DNA of 64,000 nucleotides, from the NCBI GenBank assembly GCA_963556145.1, contig OY744464.1, forward strand, positions 6,076,001 through 6,140,000, given 5' to 3'. Both the position numbers and the translations under genes were made by a program. Below, in pieces: positions 11,920 through 22,379 of the stretch. The notes beneath the pieces were generated by a model. That model had not been told where the DNA came from, made no database searches, and worked only from the letters and a program-made list of their open reading frames with translations. The stretch's first letter is position 1, and every line of letters starts with the position of its first letter. The DNA comes from Hygrocybe punicea. Its lineage: Eukaryota > Basidiomycota > Agaricomycetes > Agaricales > Hygrophoraceae.

Positions 11920-14268
11920 CTACCTATACATTTTGTTTCCAACTTTGCGTGACCGCCCGAGCGAGTCACTAAGGGTTATATTTTGTCTTTGTGACGATGA
12001 GCATTGAAAAACCACATCAGAATCGCAAATGCTTACCAAACAAGGAATAGGCACAGCTGAAGACGCCTCCAGAAATGAACGATATGCTGTTGTACGTGTT
12101 TTATACCAATCATCGTTGTACCAGTTGCAAGGTAATTTTCGAACTGGTGGGTTGTTGTGGTCGGTCTTGGTGGCAATGTAGATTCGAGGAATTGGTTTAT
12201 TGCTGGCGGCAGACATCAAGCATTCGTCAGCGACCGCCTTTTCGTATGTGTCAACGGCTTCAAAGAGGGTGGTGATGGCGGGATTAATCCAAGGCAATGC
12301 AATCCGACGTAGAGTCTTGTTTCGCGATTGCGATGGGGAATCAGTTTCGTCACCGCTCATTCCATGAACGTCGAGTTTTTGTAAAATTTGTCGGATTTCG
12401 ACCCATGCAGGATGATCGGTTCCCTTCTGTTCGAGGACAGTACGTTTCCGCCGATCATAAAGCTAGAAGACAGGTGTCAGATAACCGTCATCCGATATTT
12501 GGTGAGCTTACTCCTTTTCTGCGAGAGATCATCCTATCCCTTTGCTTCTGTTGTACGTCGGCCTGGCACTTATCATTTCGGGCTTTCGTGAGCTCCGCTT
12601 CATTCATCATTTGCTCTCTGGACAACCGTTTGGCTTTGTGGTACGTACGACTGAGTTTTCTGAGGCAAAGACCTCGCATGCGCTCAATCTCCATCGTATC
12701 AGCATGATACTGAAGATTCAGATATTTGCCATCCTTGAGCTCTTTCAGAAAGCCAATAACAAGCAGTCCTATCGCTTCTTGATTCCACTTTGCGAGTTTG
12801 AGTGATTGATGCCAGTCTAATCGAAGAGGCTTGGACGCATCCGGTCCACCTTCGCCATCTTCCTTGAACAGTTTGACTTCTGCTTCAGATGGAGACTCAG
12901 GAACACCGGCCTTTCGCCCTGGTAGAACCTTCTTATCTCGAAGATAATCGTGCAGCTTGCTCTTCACGAGACAGGTCAATAATTTGACCAGATAGGCAGC
13001 TTTGCACAATGTACATGCAACAAGTTTTCATTTTTACCCCGGTGGCCGCGTTTTCCACGCTCAGACAACCTGCTCTTCCTTAGCAATAATTCCGCTTCGC
13101 TTTCATCACTGTTACTGGTCGATTCGTTGTCAAGCATTTTTGAATCCGACTTGTGGTGGGAAGTTCCAGCAGTTGACGAGAGTGACGACGCGATTGCTTC
13201 TTTAACAGCAGGCTGAATGAGGGTTATTGATTGATCAACGGTCGCCTTGAGCAAGTCCCGCCACTCTGAGGTGGATGGTGGTGTGGATTGCTTGTAGGAC
13301 GAAACCTCAACCTGGAGCTTGTCCATGGCAACTTTGAGGGGTTGGATATCGTTTTGCACAAGGTGACCAATGGTCTTCTGTAAAGCACCATTGATAACGG
13401 ATGCAACATGCTCGTTCACGAGGGAAACAAGGTTGTCTTTGACAGCTGCCTCGACCGATGCTCTTGAGTCGGGACAAGCGGTGTAGTGATTCTCATGATC
13501 GGGCCCGCATTTACGCTTAATGGGAGGCTGTGATGTGCAATCGAGGTCCATCATGTCTGCAGACGAGGGTTGCTGCATTGACCGCTGTTCCTGGGCGTGT
13601 GAAGATGCGGAGCCCTGAATTTAAGGCAGGAGAGGTTCGTTCGCCTGGGTTTGGGTCTGGGATGACACATTGAATAGCTCCGGAGGCACATAAGGGAGGA
13701 GAGGTTCGCTCACCTGTGCCTGGGTCTGGGTCTGGGTCTGGGACGACACATTCAATAACTCCGGGTGCACGTAATCAATGGGGACGTGTTGGAGCGTGAA
13801 ACTATGCTGTGTAGAGACGCCGTGTTGGAGCGCCGACTGCTCCGGGAGTACATAACAAGCAGATGCGTTTTGGATTATGGCAAGCTGAGGATGCTGTGGA
13901 AGATCTTGGCCGTGTTGGGGCACCGAATGATAAGCGGATGCTTGCTGGAAGGTGGGATGTTGGTCGACAAGTTGGGGTGCTGGACCAGACGGCTTGCTGG
14001 AAACAACAGGTGGTGTAACGGGCTGGTCATCGTGTCGTGGAGACAAAATTGACTGCGACGATCGCTGAGGTAGTTGGTGCTCGTCTGACAGGTGTAAGGC
14101 GATCTTTTCCGGGGACAGGGGACAGACACCCGGCCGAGTTTCCGAAGTTGACTGCTCCAAGGTTTGAGACCGTTCAGGGAGTGAAGGATCGTCTCGGATT
14201 GCAGAACTTGATGGATCCATAGGGACTACGGAATGAGTTTGAGGCGTCGTGGCCTCACTCATGGGCAA
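11920..14268 (-). CDS. CACTA accessory protein, left copy
   Basis: Spliced gene transcribed away from the transposase. Exon 1 (14268 down to about 13712) starts MPMSEATTPQTHSVVPMD and is Gln/Pro/Ser-rich, ending in a QTQTQ minisatellite; a GTGAGC...TTCAG intron follows. Exon 2 (about 13613-13040) contains KRKCGPDHENHYTACPDSR, a long helical part, and a basic SERGKRGHRG end. After a short intron, SKLHDYLRDKKVLPGRKAG and a coiled-coil-like basic stretch follow (about 12970-12500); then LYDRRKRTVLEQKGTDHPAW and TLRRIALPWINPAITTLFEA with NWYNDDWYKT (about 12450-12050). The 3' end is unclear: the frame stays open to 11920 but may splice after PIPCL. A similar second protein accompanies many Agaricomycete Tnp2 elements; DNA binding at the ends is plausible but inferred. 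Confidence 0.55.
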
Positions 14269-14308
14269 AGACGTTGTCGTTTGCTGAACGTAAGACTGTT
14301 CATTCTAA

Positions 14309-14593
14309 ATGACGATCTTGCCCATCAAAAAGAGGGCGCACCTCGGCAACGAGGATATTGTAGGCGTTGTTGTCTCGGACCTGCCGAGCTTTAACAAATT
14401 GGGGATAGGGAGAAACGGTTCCCCTCGTGCTCATGCTCTGTTCAAATACACCACGGTGATTTTCGACAATGGGGGTGCGGTATGGAAAGAGACTATGCAG
14501 CTAATTGACAAAATTAGTGACATTGGTCACCGAATATGTTCGGACGCAGTAACCGACTTACTTGGTCCCGAACGCTGCATTTGGCCATCTTAG
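14309..14593 (+). CDS. Small ORF of 94 codons, unassigned (left arm)
   Basis: Starts MTILPIKKRAHLGNEDIVG and runs through HALFKYTTVIFDNGGAVW to a stop at 14593. It lies in the intergenic space just upstream of the accessory gene, pointing the other way, and is repeated exactly in the right arm (30125-30409, minus). Composition looks protein-like, but there is no known motif and the near-identity of the arms gives no evolutionary test. It could be leader or promoter sequence. Confidence 0.25.
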   Translation: MTILPIKKRAHLGNEDIVGVVVSDLPSFNKLGIGRNGSPRAHALFKYTTVIFDNGGAVWKETMQLIDKISDIGHRICSDAVTDLLGPERCIWPS

Positions 14594-14909
14594 TAGGCGA
14601 TGAAGGACGGAGTAAGACATTGTTGAAGAGCTTCTCGTCGACTTAAGTATCCATCGCGAGGGCTCTGAGTAAAGGCTCGGAAATGCAGGTCATTACATAG
14701 ATACCTAAATTGACAATCGTCGTTAGAAAGCCCAAACCTCACGGGCAGGAGTACCTCTAAATTCAAACAATAAAGACGAAGTGACTCATTCTCTCATTTG
14801 GCTCTTTCTTTCAATTATTATTGTTGTACAGTACCATACCCTTGAGCAGAACTTCCACTATGAGGACGCTGAAAACGATGGTGACGGTATCTAAACAAGA
14901 GGGAAGCGC

Positions 14910-15134
14910 TCACGTGCGCACCATGCTTTGGCTTTTGTGGTGAATTGAATGGCGATCAATTGGTGCTTGAAATTGGCACTGGCGATTCAAGCCGCTCATG
15001 CATGAAAAGTTGAAAACCAAACGGAGTTCGAATATATCTCCGTTCACTATAAGAGGCAAGGCACGTTCATCCGTCTCTTCTTCCCACTCCATGTCCACAA
15101 CTCGTCCACAAATATCTTTCAGGCTCACGCTCAT
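14910..15134 (-). CDS. Small conserved ORF MSVSLKDICGRVVDM, left copy
   Basis: A 74-codon frame, MSVSLKDICGRVVDMEWEEE followed by NGDIFELRLVFNFSCMSG. It is present three times: here, at 22562-22804 (minus) and at 29584-29808 (plus). The third copy differs by DER to DEC and NRQ to NRR in otherwise identical sequence, with the frame kept open and only the tail altered. It may be a first exon of the accessory gene or an independent micro-ORF in the bidirectional promoter. Confidence 0.35.
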   Translation of the reverse strand: MSVSLKDICGRVVDMEWEEETDERALPLIVNGDIFELRLVFNFSCMSGLNRQCQFQAPIDRHSIHHKSQSMVRT

Positions 15135-15570
15135 TCCAAGTAGGGTCTGAGTAGGGTAGAAAATATGTACTTGCGCACAACGCCGAGCAATTAATTGTGT
15201 CGTTGCGAGATGAGATGAGAATCAAAAAACAAAAAAAGGCTGACCTACTGGTAACAATAATTACAGGATATTCAGTGCATTGAGTCAGCTATCTCTTAGG
15301 AGCAAGCAAGCGAATAATTATGTCAAGGTGGTAACGACGGTGGAACAAAAAAAAAGGGCTAATCAGTAGATTGGTCTCGAGTCATGACTCTTCGTTCGTC
15401 ACTGTCAATCTCATCCGCCCAAGTCATCAAGGCGACGCATCTTCGATCACGGCCGTTGTTTTTGTTATCTGTGAATATTGGTATCCGCCCCATTTCTCAG
15501 AAACAATAGGTAGAGGGACACTATTCACTACATAACAGCAAGGATGACCTGTGGTTTTTTTCAGTTCGCG

Positions 15571-16000
15571 ATGTTTGATCAATGCAACAACCTACCCACG
15601 CTCTCGGATGATGTACAGGAAGGATTCAAGGTAAGCGTGAATGGTCAATCTGCCGACCAACTGACACATTAACAATGTGCAGGATAACCACGATGTTCCC
15701 TCACTCTCGGATGATGTACAGGACGAATTCAAGGTAAGCGCGTGAACTTTCAGTCTGCCAACCAACGGACACGTTAACAGCATGCAGGGCAACAGTAGAA
15801 GCTCTGTTGACATGACTGTCCACTCGATAACAAGTGGTATTCGCAACATGACTCTGCAATCTGCATCAGAGGTATGCCACAAAGTTTGCCGATGTAGTTA
15901 TCAATAACATTGCTTTGCAGCATATTCAATGCGAGACGGAGGAATCTCTCACCGAGAAAGTGTTTAGGCTAACGCTATAGGATAACCTTACGACTCCAAC
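15571..16000 (+). repeat. Array of phase-0 mini-exons in the transposase 5' part
   Basis: Small exons separated by introns of roughly 50 bp (GTAAGCG...GCAG). The second is exactly 51 nt (15684-15734), encoding DNHDVPSLSDDVQDEFK. The first ends LSDDVQEGFK. A later block starting DNLTTPTLMNGV after an AG at about 15980 resembles the same unit. All begin with GAT (or GGC) right after the acceptor and end AAG before the donor, so units can be gained or lost without changing frame. Confidence 0.55.
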
Positions 16001-19000
16001 TCTGATGAACGGTGTGCCATTCTGGGGCTCCCAGACGTCGTCACCGTTTACGCTTCCAAATGAAAGTACCACCCACGCCACTCATGCCCCCACCGCAGCG
16101 ACAGCTGTTGCGCAAGAGTCTACTTTAAGTGTTACCACTGACGCTATTCCTCGTGCTTCACAATATGACCAACTTTTGTTATTTGATCACGAAATAGAGC
16201 TCCATCTGGCCGGTTTCGAACAACTCCTCAACGGGCTATCCCATCCTACTGGGTCTGTGTCACGAGGCATAATTGGTTCTCTGGAGGAGCACAGACGCTG
16301 GATGGTGGCTACCATTCAGGTCGTACGTGTGATGGATATTTGTCAAGATGAGCCGACTCTAGATCTCCAGAGAGCCATGTTGTCGAATTTGGCCGTTTTT
16401 CGGGATGGGATTGATGATTGCTTGAGAACCCTCAAAGCCAGAACTTCGGATTCAACAGGACCTGAGATCATTTGTGATACTCGTATGTGACAATTACCTG
16501 TCCCCGGGAAAGACTGAGATGCTTACGCAGCTTGTTAGAACACTTCTTTAGTAACTCTCTTCGTAAAGCCCAGCCACTTACACTCATCTCCGTGTTCATC
16601 ATACTGGTTCTCAACGTTTTTGGGCACGTCACACGCCCTTGGTGCAATGTCGTCCTCAGTCTTTTAAAGGTTCTCCTGAGAACGGCTTTTGGAACGTCAG
16701 AACGCGAAAAAAAGATCTTAGATCGTTTCCCGAAAGACATGCGCACTGTCCGAGCCCTGTTCAATCTTGAGGCGTCCACCACAATTTACGCATGCTGTCC
16801 GAAGTGTTCTGCTCTGCACGAGCCGGAAGAGAAAGGAAAACTTTTGGTCTATCCTGCCTGTTGTCAACATAGTCGGCTTCAAGGGGGGAAAGTATGCAGG
16901 ACACGGTTAGTAAAGCAAGCAGTCCACAATGGGGAGAGCGTCAGGACACCAATACGACCGTTTGCAGTTCAAAATTTTGACCGCTTTGTCGCTGGATTAC
17001 TCAGTCGACTGGGGATGAAAGAGGCAATGGATCGAGGTACAATCTTCCGCCAGCAGAACGACATGTGGGATATCAAGGACGGTGGTGGAATCGTTGAGCT
17101 CCAAGGACCGGATGAACAGCCATTCATGGATGGTTTGAAGCGATCCAAGTTCCGTCTAGCATGGAGTCTCTCAGTCGACTGGTTCAACCCTTACCTGAAT
17201 AAAGTGGCTGGAAAGGCAGGGTCTGTCGGATCAATCGCCATGGCTTTGCTGAACCTTCCCCCGAGTCTTCGTTACAAGCCCGAGAACCTGTACCTTATGG
17301 GTGTCATCCCTGGACCAAAGGAACCTTCGCTTGATGAAGTAGATCACTTCCTCGCTGTCCTTGTGGAAATGCTTTTGCCGTCTTGGCAAAAGGGGATGTG
17401 GTTTACCTGCACTCACCGCAATCCAAATGGTTGAATGGTCCAGTCAGCCATTGCGGTTTCTGTGAATGATCTCGTCGCAGCTCGCAAAGTTTACGGTTTT
17501 GTGTCACATTCTGCCACCATATTTTGTGCGATGTGTAGTCTTACCAAGGCTGAGATCAACAATTTTGATATCTCGACTTGGCCAAGACAACTAACTCGTG
17601 AGGAGTATGTCCAAGCAGCAGAAGATTGGCAGGCCGCCCATACTCAAACAGCGAGGAAGCGGCTATACCAGCAAAATGGGGTTCGATGGTCTGTGTTATC
17701 AAAACTTCCTTATTGGAACCCTTTCCAAAGCATAGTTGTCAACTGCATGCATAACTTTTTCCCGGGACTTGTTCAGTTCCACTTTCGACAGGTCATTGGC
17801 ATTGATCACTCATTGGAAAAGTATCATGTATTGGACGATCAACCTGTTGACGAGAAGCACATGAAGAAGGCCAGAAAAGTACTTCTATCTAATCCAAGTG
17901 TTGGCGCACTCCGACGCCTCACACTTCCCGTGTTAAAGTGCCTGTGCACGGAAAACGAGGTGCCACTGCCTGGCCAGATTAACGGGCGACTTGTTTGTAA
18001 AGCCGACGTCATCATCGCACTGTTGGTACGTAGCCCCGAGAATACAGACCCAGAGAATCAAACTAATTGTGGCCTAGTCTCGCCAAGTTAATCAGCCGAG
18101 CGATGACTCCATGGTAGTCGATGAGGATGCTCCCTCATGCAACGACGACGCTGAGCCCCTAATCATTGGAAATGAGTATGTTGCCGATGGCACGGAGGTA
18201 CCAACCAAGGAGCAAACCGAGGAAAACGACTGGTACCAGCTGCTTACGAAGGAGGAGCTGCTTCAAATCCGCAAACATTTACAAAACGTCATTCGCCCGT
18301 CTTGGCATTGCGGTCCCCCGAAAAATCTTGGTGAGCCTGGACATGGGAAACTTAAGGCCGATCAATGGCGATCATGTATCGAATTTGACCTTCCGGTTTC
18401 TCTGGCACAGCTTTGGTCAGCTGACCAAGGCGGAAAAGATAAATGGGTGCTTCACTGTCGGAAATTGGTACACAGCACTATGCTTCTCGCTACGGCGATT
18501 CGCTGGGCCACTTCGCATAGGACATCACAAACACATGTCGATCAATACATGACATACATGCGTGGATACTTGGAAAGCCTGGTTGATGTTTTCCCTGACA
18601 TCGCGCTCCGTCCAAACCACCATGTTGCGCTGCATATTGGCGAGTTTCTCCTGCGTTTTGGGCCCAGTCATGGTTGGTGGATGTTTCCGTTCGAGAGGCT
18701 TATCGGAATCCTACAACGTACCAATACGAATCACAAGCTGGGTAATGGAATCTCCATTGATTTGGATGTGACTAATAGTCTTGTGCAGGCCAGTTAGAAA
18801 AGACCATGCTGGAAAGCTTTTGCGTGGCTGCGAACATCAGGGGATTCCTACATTGATCAGACTGTCTGTCGGCTATCCGTGACTGTTTGCCCATCCTTGA
18901 GCAATGCTGGGCTCAAGACAAGAGTGGCACTCTAAAGACCGATATGCGTTCCTTGGGATTCGAGGACACAGAAATCAAGTCGCAACATCGGTCTGAGATT

Positions 19001-19498
19001 CGCTGGGAAACACAAAAAAATTTAACTGCGGATGTTGCCTGCAAGTTGCACCTCAAAAAGGAGTACCTGTGCGCCAAGATTGAGAATTGGTCGACTCCGA
19101 CCTCCGCGTTCTTCCATTGAAGGCATACCATTCGCGGCATACAGTATACAACCAGGCAGACATCTCGAGGAGATAGTGCCATGTTTTTCCAGCCGATGGG
19201 AAGTGACAACTTCGTCCCAGGGAACATCCAAGAGATTTTCTCCATCCCAGTTCAATGTTCTACACCCGAAGAATACAGGGAACAAACATTCCTCGTCATA
19301 CAAAGACATTTGGCAATGAAGGAATCTTATAGCGCGGACATATTTCCCAACTACATTCACTTCAGTGCTTCTCTTTGGTCTGACCAGTTGGAGAGTAAGC
19401 CGGATGTGGTCCTTGCTACAGGTCGGATATGTCACAGTATAGGACGGCCATGGACTGCCGGTTTGGTTGTAGTGAAATCGTTGGATCGGGTGAGTTGA
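15571..19498 (+). pseudogene. Tnp2-type CACTA transposase, near full length
   Basis: Spliced frame starting ATG at 15571 (MFDQCNNLPTLSDDVQEGFK) with an array of phase-0 mini-exons up to about 16000, then a long coding part. Landmarks: CPKCSALHEPEE (about 16798, Cys pair), FRLAWSLSVDWFNPYLNKV (about 17152), MALLNLPPSLRYKPENLYLM then GVIPGPKEPSLDEVDHFL (about 17240-17350), LPYWNPFQSIVVNCMHNFFP (about 17706), NHHVALHIGEFLLRFGPSHG (about 18618, DUF4218-like), a late DNFVPGNIQEIFS (about 19208) and a stop at 19496-19498. These are hallmarks of PF02992-type transposases, the cut-and-paste enzyme of CACTA elements acting on the terminal repeats. In-frame TGA at 17432-17434 and 19118-19120, both where CGA would fit, make this copy probably inactive unless edited or misread. 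Confidence 0.8.
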
Positions 19499-20403
19499 TT
19501 CCTATCATGCTCATCATTAACCACTCAAATTATGAACAGGACTTCTGAGCCTTGCAGGCTGTGTACTTCCTTAGCAATGTAAATTCTCTCTTCTAAATAA
19601 GTCTGCCGATTTTCTATAATGATATCATTTTCAAACATGTCTCTGATGATTGATGGCACCTAAGACGTACTTGAGGGTCCCAGCATACCCGCACATCAAC
19701 CATTATTGTTTGCGTTTCTCTAGTTCTTCACCGTCGTTCTGACATCAAACGGACGGCATAGCTTCCGTGTTTTCCAATTCGTCTCCTTCAAATCTCACCA
19801 CCTGGTTGTGCCAAGACAGCAGGAGAATGGAAGTTCTCGCATTCACATCGGGCTTGCTATGGCACACAACCAGGTGAATGAAATCCCAGGAAGATTTGAC
19901 ACTGCACTATTCAAGGAAGCGAGTGAAGTTTCTGGTGTCAAGGGTGAGACGTCCGATCCATCAACAATGAGCGGTGACTGATAATTGTCATTTCCCATCA
20001 CAGAAATACAGTGACATCTATTCATCTCCAGCATTCAGGACCCCTGATTCCAACTCGTTATTGCGCCAAATTACATTTTCCCTCTCATCTTGGTGTTTCT
20101 GGCAAGCCTCTCGACGATATCACCCCCACTATCAACTCGCAGATCTACAGTAGTTGCCGCCAAAACCTCACCGTGGGGTCTCCTGTTTTCTTGTACAAAA
20201 ATCTCAAACCTCCCATCCGCGTGAAAGAAACCCTGGTCGATACGATAACGGAATTTTTGGTCATGTATCCAAGGGGGGAAGAGTCGATGTCCCATCGCAT
20301 CCTTCAATCCTTTCAGGAGCTTCTCAGGATTGCGTCCTTGCCTGCACATCTCGAAGAACACGCGCAGTAATCGACCCTTGCGAATGACTGAGTACGGCTT
20401 ACT
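19499..20403 (-). other. Post-transposase region with one coding-like minus-strand frame
   Basis: Past the transposase stop the plus strand is not coding. On the minus strand, 20390 down to 20071 reads continuously with FFEMCRQGRNPEKLLKGLKD and later RYRIDQGFFHADGRFEIFVQ, a protein-like composition without a known motif. It could be an exon of a longer minus-strand gene that includes small open frames at 20608-20817 and 20923-21108. No function suggested. Confidence 0.25.
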
Positions 20404-21203
20404 TATCTATCAATACTTTGCTTACCGCCATTGTTTAATAGGTGTTATTTAGGTAGTTGGTGAATGTGAAGCAGGGAGTATGATGGAGATGTGGGTAAGC
20501 ACGATGGATGAGCAATATGGAATTGTGGATAAGTATCGTGTAAATATATAACTCAGCCAAACGCGCACTCAATGCACCACTGGGCTCAACCGTGCATGAA
20601 TGCCCACTTATTTCTGGTGAACCTCGATATTGGTGCGCTGTCCGCGGTAGTTATCGGGAACGTCCACGCGAGGCCTCATGATATTTTGGTCCTTCTCATG
20701 TATGGTTGTTTTACTCATATGTTGTCCAGTCACCATAACGGGTTCTTGCACGATGGCAACCTGTTGAAGTGGCAGTAATTTACTGCCGTTTTTTGCAGAA
20801 GATGTTTTCCTTGTCATGTCTGCGTGGCGTGTGCTGAACTTTCTACCAGATTCAAACTAAGTTTACGGTCATTTCTTCGCGGGGACATCGACATTCAATA
20901 GTCACGATCTATTTCCAAACACTCACGCAGATAAATTTTTATACAAGTCGGCAAAACCATTCATGTGTGAGGCCCATGTCGATGAGATCTCCGTACGTCC
21001 CATTACTGTACCTTGCCTCGGTGTAAACACAAATTGTTGATATAATGCTGCGATTGGATACAGCTGATGGCAAGTTTCAAGCTTACGTTCAAAATGACGT
21101 ATCAGCAAGATAGGATTGCAGATACTGCGGTTAGAACGATACCATACATATTTGTCGGGCTATGGGTACAACTTAAAGGGTAGCGGGAAGGGGGGTGAGA
21201 TTG
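20404..21203. other. 800 bp with only small minus-strand frames
   Basis: Two short minus-strand frames (20608-20817, starting MTRKTSSAKNGSKLLPLQQ; 20923-21108, starting MLIRHFERKLETCHQLY) could be exons, but splice signals and homology are undetermined. No repeat found. Confidence 0.3.
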
Positions 21204-21993
21204 TTACAAATAACACAGGCCTTTCCACATAATCATGCAAATGATTAATATAATCAGGGCTACCCATTTGAAGGGTGAACGCGACGTGAGCCAAAAGTAG
21301 AAAAGTGAAGTCAGGACAGATTCACCTGCTAAAGGGGAATCTTCCGGTCCATCCAACCCGTATTCTCCTAGAGCAGGAGGATTTACAAATTCCGGGGAGA
21401 AGTCTAATTCAAACCCAACATTAGCTGGAGAGATCCTGGATATAGTGTTGCCACGGCTATAGCCGATGTTTTTTGAAAAATTGCCTTTTTAGGCTAGTAA
21501 AATTAGACAAAATTATGAAGATATTTGAGGAGATGGGCAAAGCCAAAAGCTGGGGGGTCACTTAAGGGTGCTAAGAATTTGGTGCCCAATGTTCAGAGTT
21601 ATTCAACCATAGCTGTTGAGCCTAGCCAGCTACCATCCAACAGCTATCCCTGAAAAACCCTGAGAATTGAGCCCCAAATCCTTAGCACCCTTAAGTGACC
21701 CCTCAGCTTTTGGCTTCACCCATCTCCTCAAATATTTTCATAATTTTGCCTAATTTTACTAGCCTAAAAAGGCCATTTTTCAAAAAACATCGGCTATAGC
21801 TGTGGCAACACTACCTGGATAAAAAGGGACAATTTCATTCACCACTTCCATCCAAGTGCTCTTCTTCAAGGCTGTATGCTCCGGGCACATGGGGATCCTC
21901 TGAATGTTCCCTTGCAGATCGTGGAGACGGCGCATCTGATTTGACTGGACGTGAGGTGACAACGAGACCATTGATGTTGTTATCAGACGTCAT
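21204..21993 (-). pseudogene. Small tail-anchored-like membrane protein split by a MITE
   Basis: Read from ATG at 21993: MTSDNNINGLVVTSRPVKSD..., then an in-frame TGA at 21835-21837 (CGA would fit), then the MITE at 21443-21813. On the other side, with one copy of the 8-bp duplication removed, the same frame continues with ISPANVGFELDFSPEFVNP, then PFKWVALIILIICMIMW, a single C-terminal hydrophobic segment, and stops at 21204-21206. Length without the MITE is about 136 codons. I do not recognise the family. It sits between the transposase and the third partial CACTA copy and may be a passenger or accessory gene of the composite. Confidence 0.4.
21443..21813. mobile_element. hAT-type MITE, 371 bp, TSD CCTGGATA
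   Basis: The ends are TAGTGTTGCCACGGCTATAG and its near-exact inverse; pairing extends about 150 bp inward from each side, giving a long fold-back. Flanks are perfect 8-bp direct repeats CCTGGATA at 21435-21442 and 21814-21821. TAGTGTTGCC ends plus an 8-bp duplication indicate the hAT superfamily. No coding content. Confidence 0.9.
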
Positions 21994-22093
21994 AATGAAC
22001 AAGGCAATGTCGGGGTAAAGGTGATAATGTTACAGTAACTCAATCATCAATGTACCTGGGTATTTATGCTTGCTGAGATTGCGAATGAGATGA

Positions 22094-22378
22094 TCACGAA
22101 GAGAGCCATTCGCGTTGGATACCTAAATTAACAATCGCAATCGTAGTGACTCGAACGAATGGCGCAACTCCCATCAACCCATGTTTTCCGGCGGTATCAT
22201 TATTATTGTTATTGTTATTGTACGTGTACCCTTGAGCAGAACTCCAACTATGACAGCGAATATACATGCAGACGGCGTGACTGTCGACTTCAGCATCCTG
22301 TGTGTCCGAAGTCACGATAGAGTTGTTAAAGTTGGCATTGGCGATCGCATCTGCGGCAGGGATGTATGAAATTGACAA
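22094..22378. repeat. Degenerate second copy of the intergenic motif with ATT microsatellite
   Basis: TACCTAAATTAACAATCG at about 22120 and TACCCTTGAGCAGAACT at about 22227 repeat the order of sequences found at 14700-14850 and again at 22370-22520, so this is a worn tandem copy. A TTATTATTGTTATTG run lies at 22197-22220. Confidence 0.45.
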
Positions 22379-22379
22379 T

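Larger units (their letters stand above)
14270..15570. promoter_or_regulatory. Head-to-head intergenic region between accessory gene and transposase
   Basis: About 1.3 kb separates the accessory gene (minus) from the transposase (plus). The transposase-proximal 950 bp recur at 22370-23330 and in the right arm, more constant between copies than the transposase bodies, which suggests it carries promoter or other needed cis sequence. No defined promoter element can be named. Confidence 0.4.
11296..15661 (-). repeat. Left inverted arm, 4,366 bp
   Basis: Reverse complement of 29057-33422. Comparing translated frames and spot-checking bases I see only a handful of differences: C/T at about 13840, C/T in the frame at about 14050, and A/G at 15598. 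Beyond 15661 the two arms diverge quickly. Such identity means a recent duplication, recent gene conversion, or an assembly duplication. Confidence 0.85.
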
